From Cyclobacteriaceae bacterium (GTDB taxonomy: Bacteria > Bacteroidota > Bacteroidia > Cytophagales > Cyclobacteriaceae): a DNA stretch of 8,502 nucleotides. This document shows positions 1 through 6,729 of this stretch, piece after piece. Within the stretch, counting starts at the first letter, position 1; every line of letters starts with the position of its first letter. The notes under the pieces were generated by a model. That model saw only the letters and a program-made list of their open reading frames with translations. It was not told the origin of the DNA and made no database searches. A program made the position numbers and the translations under genes. The stretch is from positions 1 through 8,502 of the forward strand of contig JAUUZS010000158.1 in NCBI GenBank assembly GCA_030589835.1, written 5' to 3'.

Positions 1-27
1 AGATAAACGTTATTTGATTGATATTCA

Positions 28-35
28 CAAATATA
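28..35 (-). promoter_or_regulatory. Possible divergent -7 box pointing left
   Basis: CAAATATA on the plus strand reads TATATTTG on the minus strand, again a full match to TAnnTTTG. A TTTG (minus strand, 59-62) lies 23 nt upstream, at the long end of acceptable spacing. It would serve a gene transcribed leftwards beyond the window edge, possibly the regulator that binds the half-sites. In such AT-rich DNA a chance match is possible. Confidence 0.35.
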
Positions 36-67
36 AACATATTTGCGTAATAAATACGCAAAAAGTC

Positions 68-99
68 TTGCAAGATTGAATCCTTTCTATTTATATTTG
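68..99 (+). promoter_or_regulatory. Bacteroidetes-type promoter for the SPFH operon
   Basis: TATATTTG at 92-99 matches all fixed positions of the Bacteroidetes -7 consensus TAnnTTTG. A TTG at 68-70 lies 21 nt upstream as the -33 element. Transcription would start near 105-107, leaving a leader of about 40 nt before the ATG at 145. The -7 box shares its TTTG with the right-hand operator (96-116), so a bound repressor would block the polymerase. The match is seen; activity is inferred. Confidence 0.6.
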
Positions 100-144
100 C
101 GTATATATTACACAAATAACTTTTTCACTTAAATAATTATTATC

Positions 145-1158
145 ATGTTTGGATTCAACTACATCAAATTTGACTCAATGAATCATGTGATTCTTTACAA
201 AAATGGAAGTATAAAAAAAGAAGGAAGAGGACTTGCTTTTTTTTACTTCGCACCAAGCTCATCAATTGTTTCTATTCCAATGGAGAGCAATGATTTTCAG
301 TTTGTATTCAAGGAATCAACAAAAGATTACCAGGAAGTTTCAGTACAAGGTCAGATCACATATAAAGTGAACGATCACAAACAAATGGCGGAAAGCCTGG
401 ACTTTACAGTGAATGCTAAAGGAAGATTCCTTAAGGATGATAACGAGAAAATCAAGCAGAGAATAATCAACGAGGCTCAAACTGCTAGTTCAGCGATCAT
501 ACAGAAACTTTCATTAAAGGAATCAACGCGTCAACTCCAACAAATTGAAGAGCATATTTTCCAGAGTGTTCAAAAGTCAAAAACCGTAAAAATGCTCGGC
601 TTAGAAATCATGAGTGTGAATGTACTTGGCGTAACACCAAATCCTGAAATGGCGCGTGCACTTGAAGCACAAACGCGTGAATCCTTACAAAAAGAGGCTG
701 ATCAGGCAATTTATGAAAGAAGGAACTTTGCTGTCGAGCAGGAGCGTATGATTAAGGAAAGTGAACTGAATACGGAAATAGCTATTGAAGAAAAGCAAAA
801 GCAAATTGCTGAGCAACAGATGGAAACAGATGTGGTGAAGCAAGATAATGAGCAACAGCTAAAAGAAATGAAAATGAAATCCAGTATTTCACTCGAAGAA
901 CAAAAGCAACAGTTGATTGATATAAAAGTCAGGAATGAAAAGAAAGAGGCAGATGCAAAAGAGTATACACTAAGCGCTTCCTTAAAGCCATATCAATCTC
1001 TTGATTGGAAAACACTTATGGCGATCAATTCAAAAGGGATTTCGGCGAAAGACAATATAGCCATAGCATTCAGGGAATTGGCCGAAAATGCAGAAAAAAT
1101 TGGCAATATAAATATCTCCCCAGAACTGCTGGATTCTATCATAAATAATAAAAAATAA
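145..1158 (+). CDS. SPFH/band-7 domain protein, soluble, with coiled coil
   Basis: The 337-aa product reads as an SPFH (stomatin/prohibitin/flotillin/HflKC) protein. Residues about 10-165 form the SPFH region, with alternating beta strands such as the VSVQGQITYKV segment (65-75) and the late strand LGLEIMSVNVLGVTPNPEM (151-169). The family mark is the shift from that strand into a long helix: residues about 170-275 are rich in E, K and Q and should form a coiled coil. A short C-terminal helical part follows (280-337). No N-terminal membrane helix or signal peptide is visible, unlike stomatins and HflK/HflC, so it is probably cytoplasmic or peripherally attached. Family members oligomerise into rings or scaffolds. 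It is the first gene of an operon with the NAD-kinase-like gene, 5 nt downstream. The start is set by the leader and the ORF; no Shine-Dalgarno sequence is seen. The partner process is unknown. Confidence 0.85.
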   Translation: MFGFNYIKFDSMNHVILYKNGSIKKEGRGLAFFYFAPSSSIVSIPMESNDFQFVFKESTKDYQEVSVQGQITYKVNDHKQMAESLDFTVNAKGRFLKDDNEKIKQRIINEAQTASSAIIQKLSLKESTRQLQQIEEHIFQSVQKSKTVKMLGLEIMSVNVLGVTPNPEMARALEAQTRESLQKEADQAIYERRNFAVEQERMIKESELNTEIAIEEKQKQIAEQQMETDVVKQDNEQQLKEMKMKSSISLEEQKQQLIDIKVRNEKKEADAKEYTLSASLKPYQSLDWKTLMAINSKGISAKDNIAIAFRELAENAEKIGNINISPELLDSIINNKK

Positions 1159-1163
1159 TTGAT

Positions 1164-2090
1164 ATGCAATTTGATAAAGCAATCATAATTAGAGATAAAA
1201 CAAGGCTTGAGCAATTAATTGAACGATTCAATTCCAAAGCTCAGGCTAAGTTTTACATCGAAAGATCAGGTGGTGACTTTATTCAATATGAGTCAGAACA
1301 TCAGATTTTTCACGCTTCTTTAAAGTCGGTTCAGGATGTTATTTCAAGAATGCTTAAATTTAAAGTGATAGAGCGTTCCTTTCTTCCAACATACATTTTC
1401 ACCGCATCTGATTTAATTGTTGTAATTGGTCAGGATGGCCTGGTTGCCAATACAGCAAAATACGTTGACGAATTACCAATCGTTGCGGTAAATCCTGATG
1501 CAGAACAATATGATGGTATTTTACTCCCTTTTAATCCCGGGACTCTTGCTGGTGCTTTGGAAAAATTATTGACGAATACGCATCAAATCAAACGGATTAC
1601 CATGGCCGAAGCAAAGCTCAATGATGGTCAAAAATTACTTGCTTTTAATGATTTTTACATCGGGGCATCTACTCATGTTTCCTCAAGGTATTCCATAGCA
1701 TTTGATGGGCGGGTAGAGAATCAATCCTCGAGTGGAATTATAATTTCGACAGGAGCCGGATCGACCGGGTGGCTGAGCTCAATATTTAATATGGCTCATA
1801 ATATCTATAAATATTCACATCAATCAAAAAAAATTATTAGAACAAAACATAATTGGGATGATGAAAAACTGATTTTCGTTGTCAGAGAACCGTTTTTAAG
1901 CAATGTATCTCAAATTGGTATAGGTTATGGAATTATCACAAGGGATAATCGGCTAAAAATAGCTTCGAAAATGCCTCAAAACGGGATCATTTTTAGTGAC
2001 GGCATAGAATCAGATTTTTTACATTTCAATTCTGGTAGTAATGTAGAGATTGGAATTGCAAAAGAGGCTGCACACTTAGTGGTTAATTGA
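1164..2090 (+). CDS. NAD kinase-like (NADK-fold) protein
   Basis: The 308-aa product has the order of motifs of the NAD kinase family, which phosphorylates NAD to NADP in the cytoplasm. IVVIGQDG (85-92) stands where NAD kinases have GGDG; NDFYIG (162-167) matches the 'NE/ND' strand; STGAGSTGW (195-203) matches the STPTGSTAY nucleotide-binding loop; SDG near 278-280 matches the C-terminal DG turn. Length is normal for the family. The first glycine pair is changed to GQ and the STPTGST loop to STGAGST, so true NAD kinase activity is uncertain; the wider superfamily also contains diacylglycerol and sphingosine kinases. Bacteria normally have a separate housekeeping NAD kinase, so this is likely a specialised paralogue. 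It follows the SPFH gene after 5 nt and must be co-transcribed, suggesting that the SPFH protein scaffolds or localises it. The start has no Shine-Dalgarno site. Confidence 0.75.
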   Translation: MQFDKAIIIRDKTRLEQLIERFNSKAQAKFYIERSGGDFIQYESEHQIFHASLKSVQDVISRMLKFKVIERSFLPTYIFTASDLIVVIGQDGLVANTAKYVDELPIVAVNPDAEQYDGILLPFNPGTLAGALEKLLTNTHQIKRITMAEAKLNDGQKLLAFNDFYIGASTHVSSRYSIAFDGRVENQSSSGIIISTGAGSTGWLSSIFNMAHNIYKYSHQSKKIIRTKHNWDDEKLIFVVREPFLSNVSQIGIGYGIITRDNRLKIASKMPQNGIIFSDGIESDFLHFNSGSNVEIGIAKEAAHLVVN

Positions 2091-2109
2091 GCATATCCAT
2101 TGAATAAAA

Positions 2110-2147
2110 AATAGTATTGACCAGATTCTATTCTTGATTTTTGTTTT
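2110..2147 (+). terminator. Possible weak terminator after the NADK-like gene
   Basis: AATAG-T-ATT (2110-2118) can pair with GAT-T-CTATT (2124-2132) around the loop GACCA, with one T-T mismatch and one G-T pair. A T-rich stretch (ATTTTTGTTTT) starts five bases later. The stem is AT-rich and the gap to the T tract is longer than ideal, so this is a candidate only. The same DNA holds two 7-of-8 matches to the -7 box (TAGTATTG at 2112, TATTCTTG at 2129), which leaves room for a promoter reading instead. Confidence 0.3.
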
Positions 2148-2296
2148 GATGGACTACAGGAATAGATTTCCAGACATGATAGCTTTTATTGTGTGGCTTT
2201 TATATAATTCTTATCTAAAAGAATTCCGATTTAACAGAAGTAAGACTAAATTGTATTGAACAAGGTAAATGGTGTAAAAAAAAATACTTCAATACA

Positions 2297-3652
2297 ATGG
2301 AAAAGAACAATGTATCAAGACGAAAGTTTATTACAACTACCTCTGCTGGAGCTATTGGTGTTATGGTGGCAAGCGGAGCGCCTTTGCTGGGTAAAGTAAA
2401 TAATGCTTCAGGCAAACTTGCCTTGTTGGGTGGAAGCCCTGTAAGAGCTGCGGACTGGATGGGATGGCCGGTTTGGGATCCTGATGCTGAAGAACCGATG
2501 TTATCCGTCCTCCGGAGTGGGAAATGGTACCGGGGATGGGGAACAAAAGTTGCGGAGTTTGAAAAACAATATGCTGAGTTAATAGGCGCCAAACGCGCTC
2601 TTGCCACAGCAAGTGGCACTACGGCTCTGGAAACCGCTTTGCATGTGATGGATGTTGACGCCGGTGATGAGGTCATTGTTTCCCCATATACCTTTATTGC
2701 CACCTATAATGTGGTATTCAATCAAAAAGCCCTGCCGGTATTTGCGGACACAGATCAGGAAACCTTTACCATTAATCCACATAAAATTGAAGAAAAAATA
2801 ACGGAAAGGACTAAGGCCATATTGCCTGTCCATATTCTTGGTCTGCCTGCTGATATGAACCGCATCAATGCCATAGCAAAAAGTCATGATCTTGTGGTAA
2901 TTGAAGATGCCTGCCAAGCATGGCTGGCTGAGTATGAAGGTAAAAAATGTGGCACACTGGGTGATTTGGGTTGTTTTAGCTTTCAGAATTCCAAAAACCT
3001 TCCATCCGGGGAAGGAGGCGCGGTTGTCGGAAATGATGATAAAATTATGGACCTCTGCCATTCGTATCATAATTGCGGGAGAGCTTATGGCAACAGTAAA
3101 AGTGAATATAGCGGTTACCCGTACCGGGGCGGTAACAAAAGAATGATGGAAATGCAGGCTGTTATTCTCATGTCGCAGATGAAACGAATTGAGCAAGACG
3201 CAGACAAACGGCTGGAAAATGCCTTGTACCTGAACTCAAAATTAACGGATATCCCGGGGATCATTCCATATAAACTGGCTGATGGAGCCACACGGTCTGC
3301 TTATCACCTATACCCGTTCCGCTATAAAAAAGAGCATTTTGATGATCTTCCCAGAAAAAAATTTCTTAAGGCATTATCTGCCGAAGGTATTCCATGCTCA
3401 GGAGGGTACGGCCCTCAATATCATGATGGCCTGATGGAAGAGGCGTTGAATTCTAAAGGGTATAAAAGACTGTTTTCAGCACAACGACTGAACACTTACC
3501 GGGAAGAGTTAAGAAATCTGCCAGATAATGATCAGTTGACACGGGAAGCTGTCTGGTTGTTTCAGAACATGTTGCTGGGCGAGCGGAAAGATATGGATGA
3601 TATCATTGATGCGATGCAAAAAGTATATAAAAACAGAAAAAAATTGCTTTAG
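2297..3652 (+). CDS. Tat-exported DegT/DnrJ/EryC1/StrS aminotransferase
   Basis: The 451-aa product is a fold-type I PLP enzyme of the DegT/DnrJ/EryC1/StrS family, which usually transfers an amino group to keto-sugars. ATASGTTAL (103-111) holds the phosphate-binding residues, IEDACQA (203-209) carries the Asp (204) that pairs with the pyridine nitrogen, and SFQNSKNL (228-235) carries the Schiff-base lysine (233), followed by the family GEGGAVV. So the catalytic residues are intact. Unlike ordinary members, it begins with SRRKFITT (7-14) and a hydrophobic stretch to about residue 30: a twin-arginine signal, which suits a protein exported folded with its cofactor. The start at 2297 is supported by this signal; no Shine-Dalgarno site is visible. 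The ceramidase-family gene follows after 20 nt, and both products would reach the periplasm or beyond. Such exported members may use a substrate other than nucleotide sugars, which is inference. Confidence 0.92.
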   Translation: MEKNNVSRRKFITTTSAGAIGVMVASGAPLLGKVNNASGKLALLGGSPVRAADWMGWPVWDPDAEEPMLSVLRSGKWYRGWGTKVAEFEKQYAELIGAKRALATASGTTALETALHVMDVDAGDEVIVSPYTFIATYNVVFNQKALPVFADTDQETFTINPHKIEEKITERTKAILPVHILGLPADMNRINAIAKSHDLVVIEDACQAWLAEYEGKKCGTLGDLGCFSFQNSKNLPSGEGGAVVGNDDKIMDLCHSYHNCGRAYGNSKSEYSGYPYRGGNKRMMEMQAVILMSQMKRIEQDADKRLENALYLNSKLTDIPGIIPYKLADGATRSAYHLYPFRYKKEHFDDLPRKKFLKALSAEGIPCSGGYGPQYHDGLMEEALNSKGYKRLFSAQRLNTYREELRNLPDNDQLTREAVWLFQNMLLGERKDMDDIIDAMQKVYKNRKKLL

Positions 3653-3672
3653 GGGATATCTTCCATCGACCT

Positions 3673-5094
3673 ATGAATTATTGTCAATCTTTTAGATTAA
3701 AATTTATATTTTTAGGCCTTTTGCTGAGCTGCGTTTTCCTGGGTAGGCCTTTGCTGGCACAGGAAGCAGCAGCGCCAGCTACGGCAGATCATTTGTGGAA
3801 AGCAGGCGTTGCAAGGGCTGTTATTACCCCCCGGGAATACATGTGGATGGCTGGATTTGCTTCTCGCGACAAGCCTGCAGAAGGAATACTTCATGATCTG
3901 TGGGCGAAAGCACTAGCTCTGGAAGATATGCAGGGGAACAGGGTTTTGTTGATTACTACAGACTTAATAGGCTTTGAAAGAGCGTTGTCATTATCCATTT
4001 GTAAGCGCCTTGAACGGGAGTATGATTTGGAGCGGAAGAACATTATATTGAGCAGTTCGCATACCCATAGTGGTCCGGTGGTAAATACAAATCTGTTTGG
4101 AATATATCCTCCTTTTGATGCACATCAGGAAAAACAGGTAATGGCTAACCGAAAGTTTATTGAAGAGCAGCTTGTGACCGTTGCCGGCAGGGCGATCAAT
4201 AGCCTCGCCCCGGCTCGCTTATCAACGGATGTGGGTATCGCTCGATTTGCTGTAAACAGGCGGGAGAACAAATGGGATGATGAAACGCTTTATAAACCAG
4301 ATTTGAATGGGCCATCCGATTATGCTGTTCCGGTTATTACGGTTAGTGATCCGCAAAGTAAACCAATTGCTGTCGTTTTTGGATATTCCTGTCATGCCAC
4401 CACATTGAATATAAATAGTTGGTCGGGAGATTATCCTGGTTTTGCACAGATTGAACTCGAAAAAGCGTATCCCGGGCTTACTGCTATGTTTTTTGCTGGT
4501 TTCGGAGCTGACCAGAATGCATTGCCAAGAGGGGGCATTTCCAGAGCGGAACAATATGGAAAAGAGCTTGCTATTGCAGTGGAAAGAGTAATGAAGGAAC
4601 CGGGAAAAGAATTAAAGGCAAATATTAAAACCTTATATACCGAAATAACGTTGGATTTGGCTCCTCCACCTGACATAGAAGAGCTGAATGATGCAATAGA
4701 AAATGGAGCTGACTGGCAGAAGAGATGGGCAAAAAATACTAAAGATAAAGTGGCCTCCGGCTCGAAATTACCAAATGATTATCCTTATTACCCGGTGCAA
4801 AGCTGGCAATTGGGGGATCAAACATTAGTTGCTTTAGGAGGAGAGGTTGTGGTTGATTATGCCTTCAAGTTGCGAGAAATCCTGGGGAATGACCTGATGC
4901 TCATGGGCTATGCCAATGACGTAATGGCTTATATTCCATCAGAGCGAATTTTGAATGAGGGTGGGTATGAAGGAAAAACCTCTATGTGGGTGTATGGACA
5001 TCATGGCACATGGGTCCACGGAATTGAAGAAAAGGTTGTCCGTGAAGTTGTCCGGCAGGTAAAGATGCTAAGAACGGAGCCGGGTATGGATTGA
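3673..5094 (+). CDS. Secreted neutral/alkaline ceramidase-family protein
   Basis: The 473-aa product belongs to the neutral/alkaline non-lysosomal ceramidase family, whose studied members hydrolyse ceramide with a zinc ion. The N-terminus has a hydrophobic signal segment (about 11-29, likely cut near LLA-QEA). Then come AGVARAVITP and MAGFASR (44-65), typical of the family; SSSHTHSGP (127-135) with zinc-ligand-type histidines 130 and 132; SCHATTL (239-245) with His241; GGEVVVDY (389-396) with the expected Glu391; and a Tyr in GGYEG (430-434). Where the Pseudomonas enzyme has GDVSPN with its nucleophilic serine, this protein reads GADQN (278-282), so ceramide cleavage is doubtful. It is also shorter than the classical enzymes (over 600 aa) and lacks room for their C-terminal domain. 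It is co-transcribed with the exported aminotransferase. Family membership is firm; the substrate is unknown. Confidence 0.9.
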   Translation: MNYCQSFRLKFIFLGLLLSCVFLGRPLLAQEAAAPATADHLWKAGVARAVITPREYMWMAGFASRDKPAEGILHDLWAKALALEDMQGNRVLLITTDLIGFERALSLSICKRLEREYDLERKNIILSSSHTHSGPVVNTNLFGIYPPFDAHQEKQVMANRKFIEEQLVTVAGRAINSLAPARLSTDVGIARFAVNRRENKWDDETLYKPDLNGPSDYAVPVITVSDPQSKPIAVVFGYSCHATTLNINSWSGDYPGFAQIELEKAYPGLTAMFFAGFGADQNALPRGGISRAEQYGKELAIAVERVMKEPGKELKANIKTLYTEITLDLAPPPDIEELNDAIENGADWQKRWAKNTKDKVASGSKLPNDYPYYPVQSWQLGDQTLVALGGEVVVDYAFKLREILGNDLMLMGYANDVMAYIPSERILNEGGYEGKTSMWVYGHHGTWVHGIEEKVVREVVRQVKMLRTEPGMD

Positions 5095-5114
5095 TGTTTT
5101 TGAAAGCCCAGACG

Positions 5115-5132
5115 AGCATTCAATTGCTTTTT
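5115..5132 (+). terminator. Weak candidate terminator after the ceramidase-family gene
   Basis: AGCA (5115-5118) can pair with TGCT (5125-5128) around a 6-nt loop, followed directly by a T run to 5132. Four base pairs is a poor stem, and no better plus-strand terminator is seen before the converging genes, so transcription may stop here or run into the REP-like hairpins downstream. Confidence 0.25.
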
Positions 5133-5188
5133 CCCGATCTTCCCTGCTTTAGTCAATAAGTCAAGAAATTTCCAAGGATCAATCGCCT

Positions 5189-5242
5189 CGGTCAGTGTCC
5201 CCACTGACCGAAAAAAATATGGTTCGTGAGGACACAAACCAT
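5189..5242. repeat. Pair of REP-like hairpins in inverted orientation
   Basis: Hairpin 1 is a perfect 9-bp stem: CGGTCAGTG (5189-5197), loop TCCC, CACTGACCG (5202-5210). After A7 and TAT comes hairpin 2 (5219-5242): ATGGTT-C-GTG, loop AGGA, CAC-A-AACCAT, one mismatch. Read on the minus strand, hairpin 2 is GGTTTGTGTCCTCACGAACC, homologous to GGTCAGTGTCCCCACTGACC of hairpin 1 (15 of 20 identical). One stem pair differs by a paired change (C-G against T-A), a sign that the structure is conserved. Two related hairpins in opposite orientation between genes resemble REP/BIME elements. The A tract after hairpin 1 is on the wrong strand for a rightward terminator. Confidence 0.65.
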
Positions 5243-5354
5243 GGCATCCCCATAGATATGCCTATCTAATTGACATTGAGTGGACAGGCAGGCAACTTTC
5301 CATTATAAATGACAGCTTTAATAGTTGATTTGCGATTTGCCAATACAATTTCGC

Positions 5355-5378
5355 AAAAAAATACTGAGCTCAGTTATT
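5355..5378 (-). terminator. Rho-independent terminator for the minus-strand pair
   Basis: The perfect palindrome ACTGAGCTCAGT (5363-5374), extended by AATA/TATT with a bulge, forms a hairpin. Read on the minus strand it runs straight into seven T residues (A run at 5355-5361 on the plus strand). It begins about 15 nt after the TGA stop of the 444-aa gene, the usual place for an intrinsic terminator. Confidence 0.65.
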
Positions 5379-5393
5379 TCACATAAGTACACA

Positions 5394-6728
5394 TCATTTC
5401 AATTCAATAGCTACCCTTAATTCATCCTGTTGAATGGATAGGCTTTCATTCGTAAAACCTACCTTCATTTGCGGACCTCCTCCAGGAAGATTAAACTGTG
5501 TAAATTTACTCAGACCATAATCTCCAGAACCACTCAATTGTAAGGGAAAGTTCATCGTAAATGGAACGAATCCGGAGAAATGAACTGAGTTTGCCTGAAT
5601 TTGCAAATTCAATCCACTCTGGCTCCAGGAGGTAGAAAAAGGCAAAAATTGATTCAACAATATATTTATTAGAAATGACATACTTAATGTTAATGCAAGA
5701 AATACGGGTGCAAACATGATCACTCCCAGCACAACCAACATGCCTGAAGTGGAAATATGCGCATTGATATTTGCATCATAATCAAATTCAATTTTTGGAT
5801 TGGGAGTATTTGCATCAACCACTCTTGGTTTTACCGCAGCTCTAAATTTAATGCGCACTTTTACTTTACACCAACATTTTCCACGTTTCGCTTTTAGGCT
5901 GCCAGAGGCAACAATAGTATCCTGCTCAAAAGCCACAGCTATTGAGTTGATATAAATTTTCCATTTACCCACCCTAAAGGCTGAAGGCACCCATCCTTTT
6001 AAAAATGCAATTTCAACTGCCGCAGTTAACAAATTTTCGTGAACAACAGCGCCTAAATTGGTTCGTGCAGGAAGAAAGTGTTTTAGATCATTTCTCCTTC
6101 CAGTTGGTGTTGTGGTAAGGTTAAAATCGGATGCAATAAGTAAGGACTTTGGCAAAACTGTTTTTTGAGCTGTTACCAACGGAGAATTTGAGGCATAGGA
6201 AATTCCCAAAATATTAAATGCATCGACAAGTTGCCATATGGGGATTTCAACTTTACGTATTATCCGCATGGCCATCCAAACTCCAAAAGTTACCAAAGGG
6301 GCTACAATCCTGTTCAAAAGCCAACCCAGAATAAAACGCGCGTTCGGGAAGCGCATGTTTAGAGAAAAGTTGGGTGAATTTTTAATGACTAATCCTTTTG
6401 GCGATCCACCTTGAGTTTTTGTGAGATCAATTTCCAGATTATTGATGGTAAAAAGCATATTTGTATTTACCAGGTTGATCCCAAAAAGGCGTAATTTAAA
6501 ATTGGCCTTAGCTTCTAAATCTGTTTCCACTCCTCCAAGGGGAGCGGTATCTTCAACAGCGAGAATGCTTAAATCGGTTAATTCAGCCGAAAATGATCCA
6601 ATTCTGCCTAATCTGGCAGTGTATTGTAGCTGAGCCTGTAAAGCTCTTAAGTAACGATCAAGCACCAGATTGATTACATCTACGGTAATCTCTGTTGCAA
6701 CTGCGAAATCTGCTGTCCAAATTGCCAT
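5394..6728 (-). CDS. Uncharacterised protein, possibly TULIP-like lipid-binding
   Basis: The 444-aa product matches no family I recognise with certainty. It is beta-rich with amphipathic strands and two similar helical openings: ATEITVDVINLVLDRYL (11-27) and AVVHENLLTAAVEIAF (227-242), which suggests two related halves. Long nonpolar segments lie at about 131-158 and 329-360 (the latter LVVLGVIMFAPVFLALTLSM and onward). There is no signal peptide. This pattern recalls bacterial TULIP-fold lipid-binding proteins of the P47/OrfX type, which start each half with a helix of this sort and bind lipid in a tubular groove; that is a guess from appearance. A CWC motif (285-287) is present. The start is firm: GGAGGTG sits 6 nt upstream from its core, and the ATG lies 1 nt after the stop of the upstream gene. 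A terminator follows the stop. Both genes of this unit must act together. Confidence 0.75.
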   Translation of the reverse strand: MAIWTADFAVATEITVDVINLVLDRYLRALQAQLQYTARLGRIGSFSAELTDLSILAVEDTAPLGGVETDLEAKANFKLRLFGINLVNTNMLFTINNLEIDLTKTQGGSPKGLVIKNSPNFSLNMRFPNARFILGWLLNRIVAPLVTFGVWMAMRIIRKVEIPIWQLVDAFNILGISYASNSPLVTAQKTVLPKSLLIASDFNLTTTPTGRRNDLKHFLPARTNLGAVVHENLLTAAVEIAFLKGWVPSAFRVGKWKIYINSIAVAFEQDTIVASGSLKAKRGKCWCKVKVRIKFRAAVKPRVVDANTPNPKIEFDYDANINAHISTSGMLVVLGVIMFAPVFLALTLSMSFLINILLNQFLPFSTSWSQSGLNLQIQANSVHFSGFVPFTMNFPLQLSGSGDYGLSKFTQFNLPGGGPQMKVGFTNESLSIQQDELRVAIELK

Positions 6729-6729
6729 A

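Larger units (their letters stand above)
24..116. promoter_or_regulatory. Operator array of TTTGYGWA half-sites
   Basis: Five copies of one 8-bp half-site lie in 93 bp. Two form a perfect inverted repeat: TTTGCGTA at 42-49 and TACGCAAA at 55-62, separated by 5 nt. Two form a near-perfect copy with the same 5-nt gap: TTTGCGTA at 96-103 and TACACAAA at 109-116, one mismatch. A fifth, inverted, is TTCACAAA at 24-31; together with 42-49 it gives CAAATAT-AAAC-ATATTTG at 28-45. The two 21-bp sites are 54 bp apart centre to centre, close to five helical turns, which would suit cooperative binding or looping by a dimeric repressor. The right site overlaps the -7 box of the rightward promoter. The binding protein is not in the window; a divergent gene to the left is the natural suspect. 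The repeats are directly seen; their operator role is inferred. Confidence 0.7.
5095..5393. other. Intergenic region between convergent operons
   Basis: This 299-bp stretch separates the ceramidase-family gene from the leftward-transcribed unit. It holds a weak plus-strand terminator candidate, two REP-like hairpins, a small AT-rich hairpin TAGATA-TGCC-TATCTA (5253-5268), and the minus-strand terminator. No start with a plausible coding frame was found on either strand. Confidence 0.6.

Noticed and set aside
145..2090. SPFH/NADK-like pair as a known antiphage defence system
   Set aside because: No nuclease, TIR, Sir2, reverse transcriptase or other recognised effector is present, and no named system that I know has this composition.
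2206..2225. Inverted repeat AATTCTT/AAGAATT upstream of the aminotransferase gene
   Set aside because: The stem is AT-rich, has no second copy and shows no clear relation to a promoter, so it is likely chance in AT-rich DNA.
2215..3196. Several minus-strand open frames opposite the aminotransferase gene
   Set aside because: They mirror a strongly supported PLP enzyme with intact motifs and have no family features of their own.
5189..5220. Hairpin plus A tract as a transcription terminator
   Set aside because: The run after the stem is A on the plus strand, and on the minus strand the T run precedes the stem, so neither direction has the required order.
4222..5237. Minus-strand open frames opposite and beyond the ceramidase-family gene
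   Set aside because: They are antisense to a well-supported gene or run through the REP-like hairpins; the translated sequences are low in recognisable structure.
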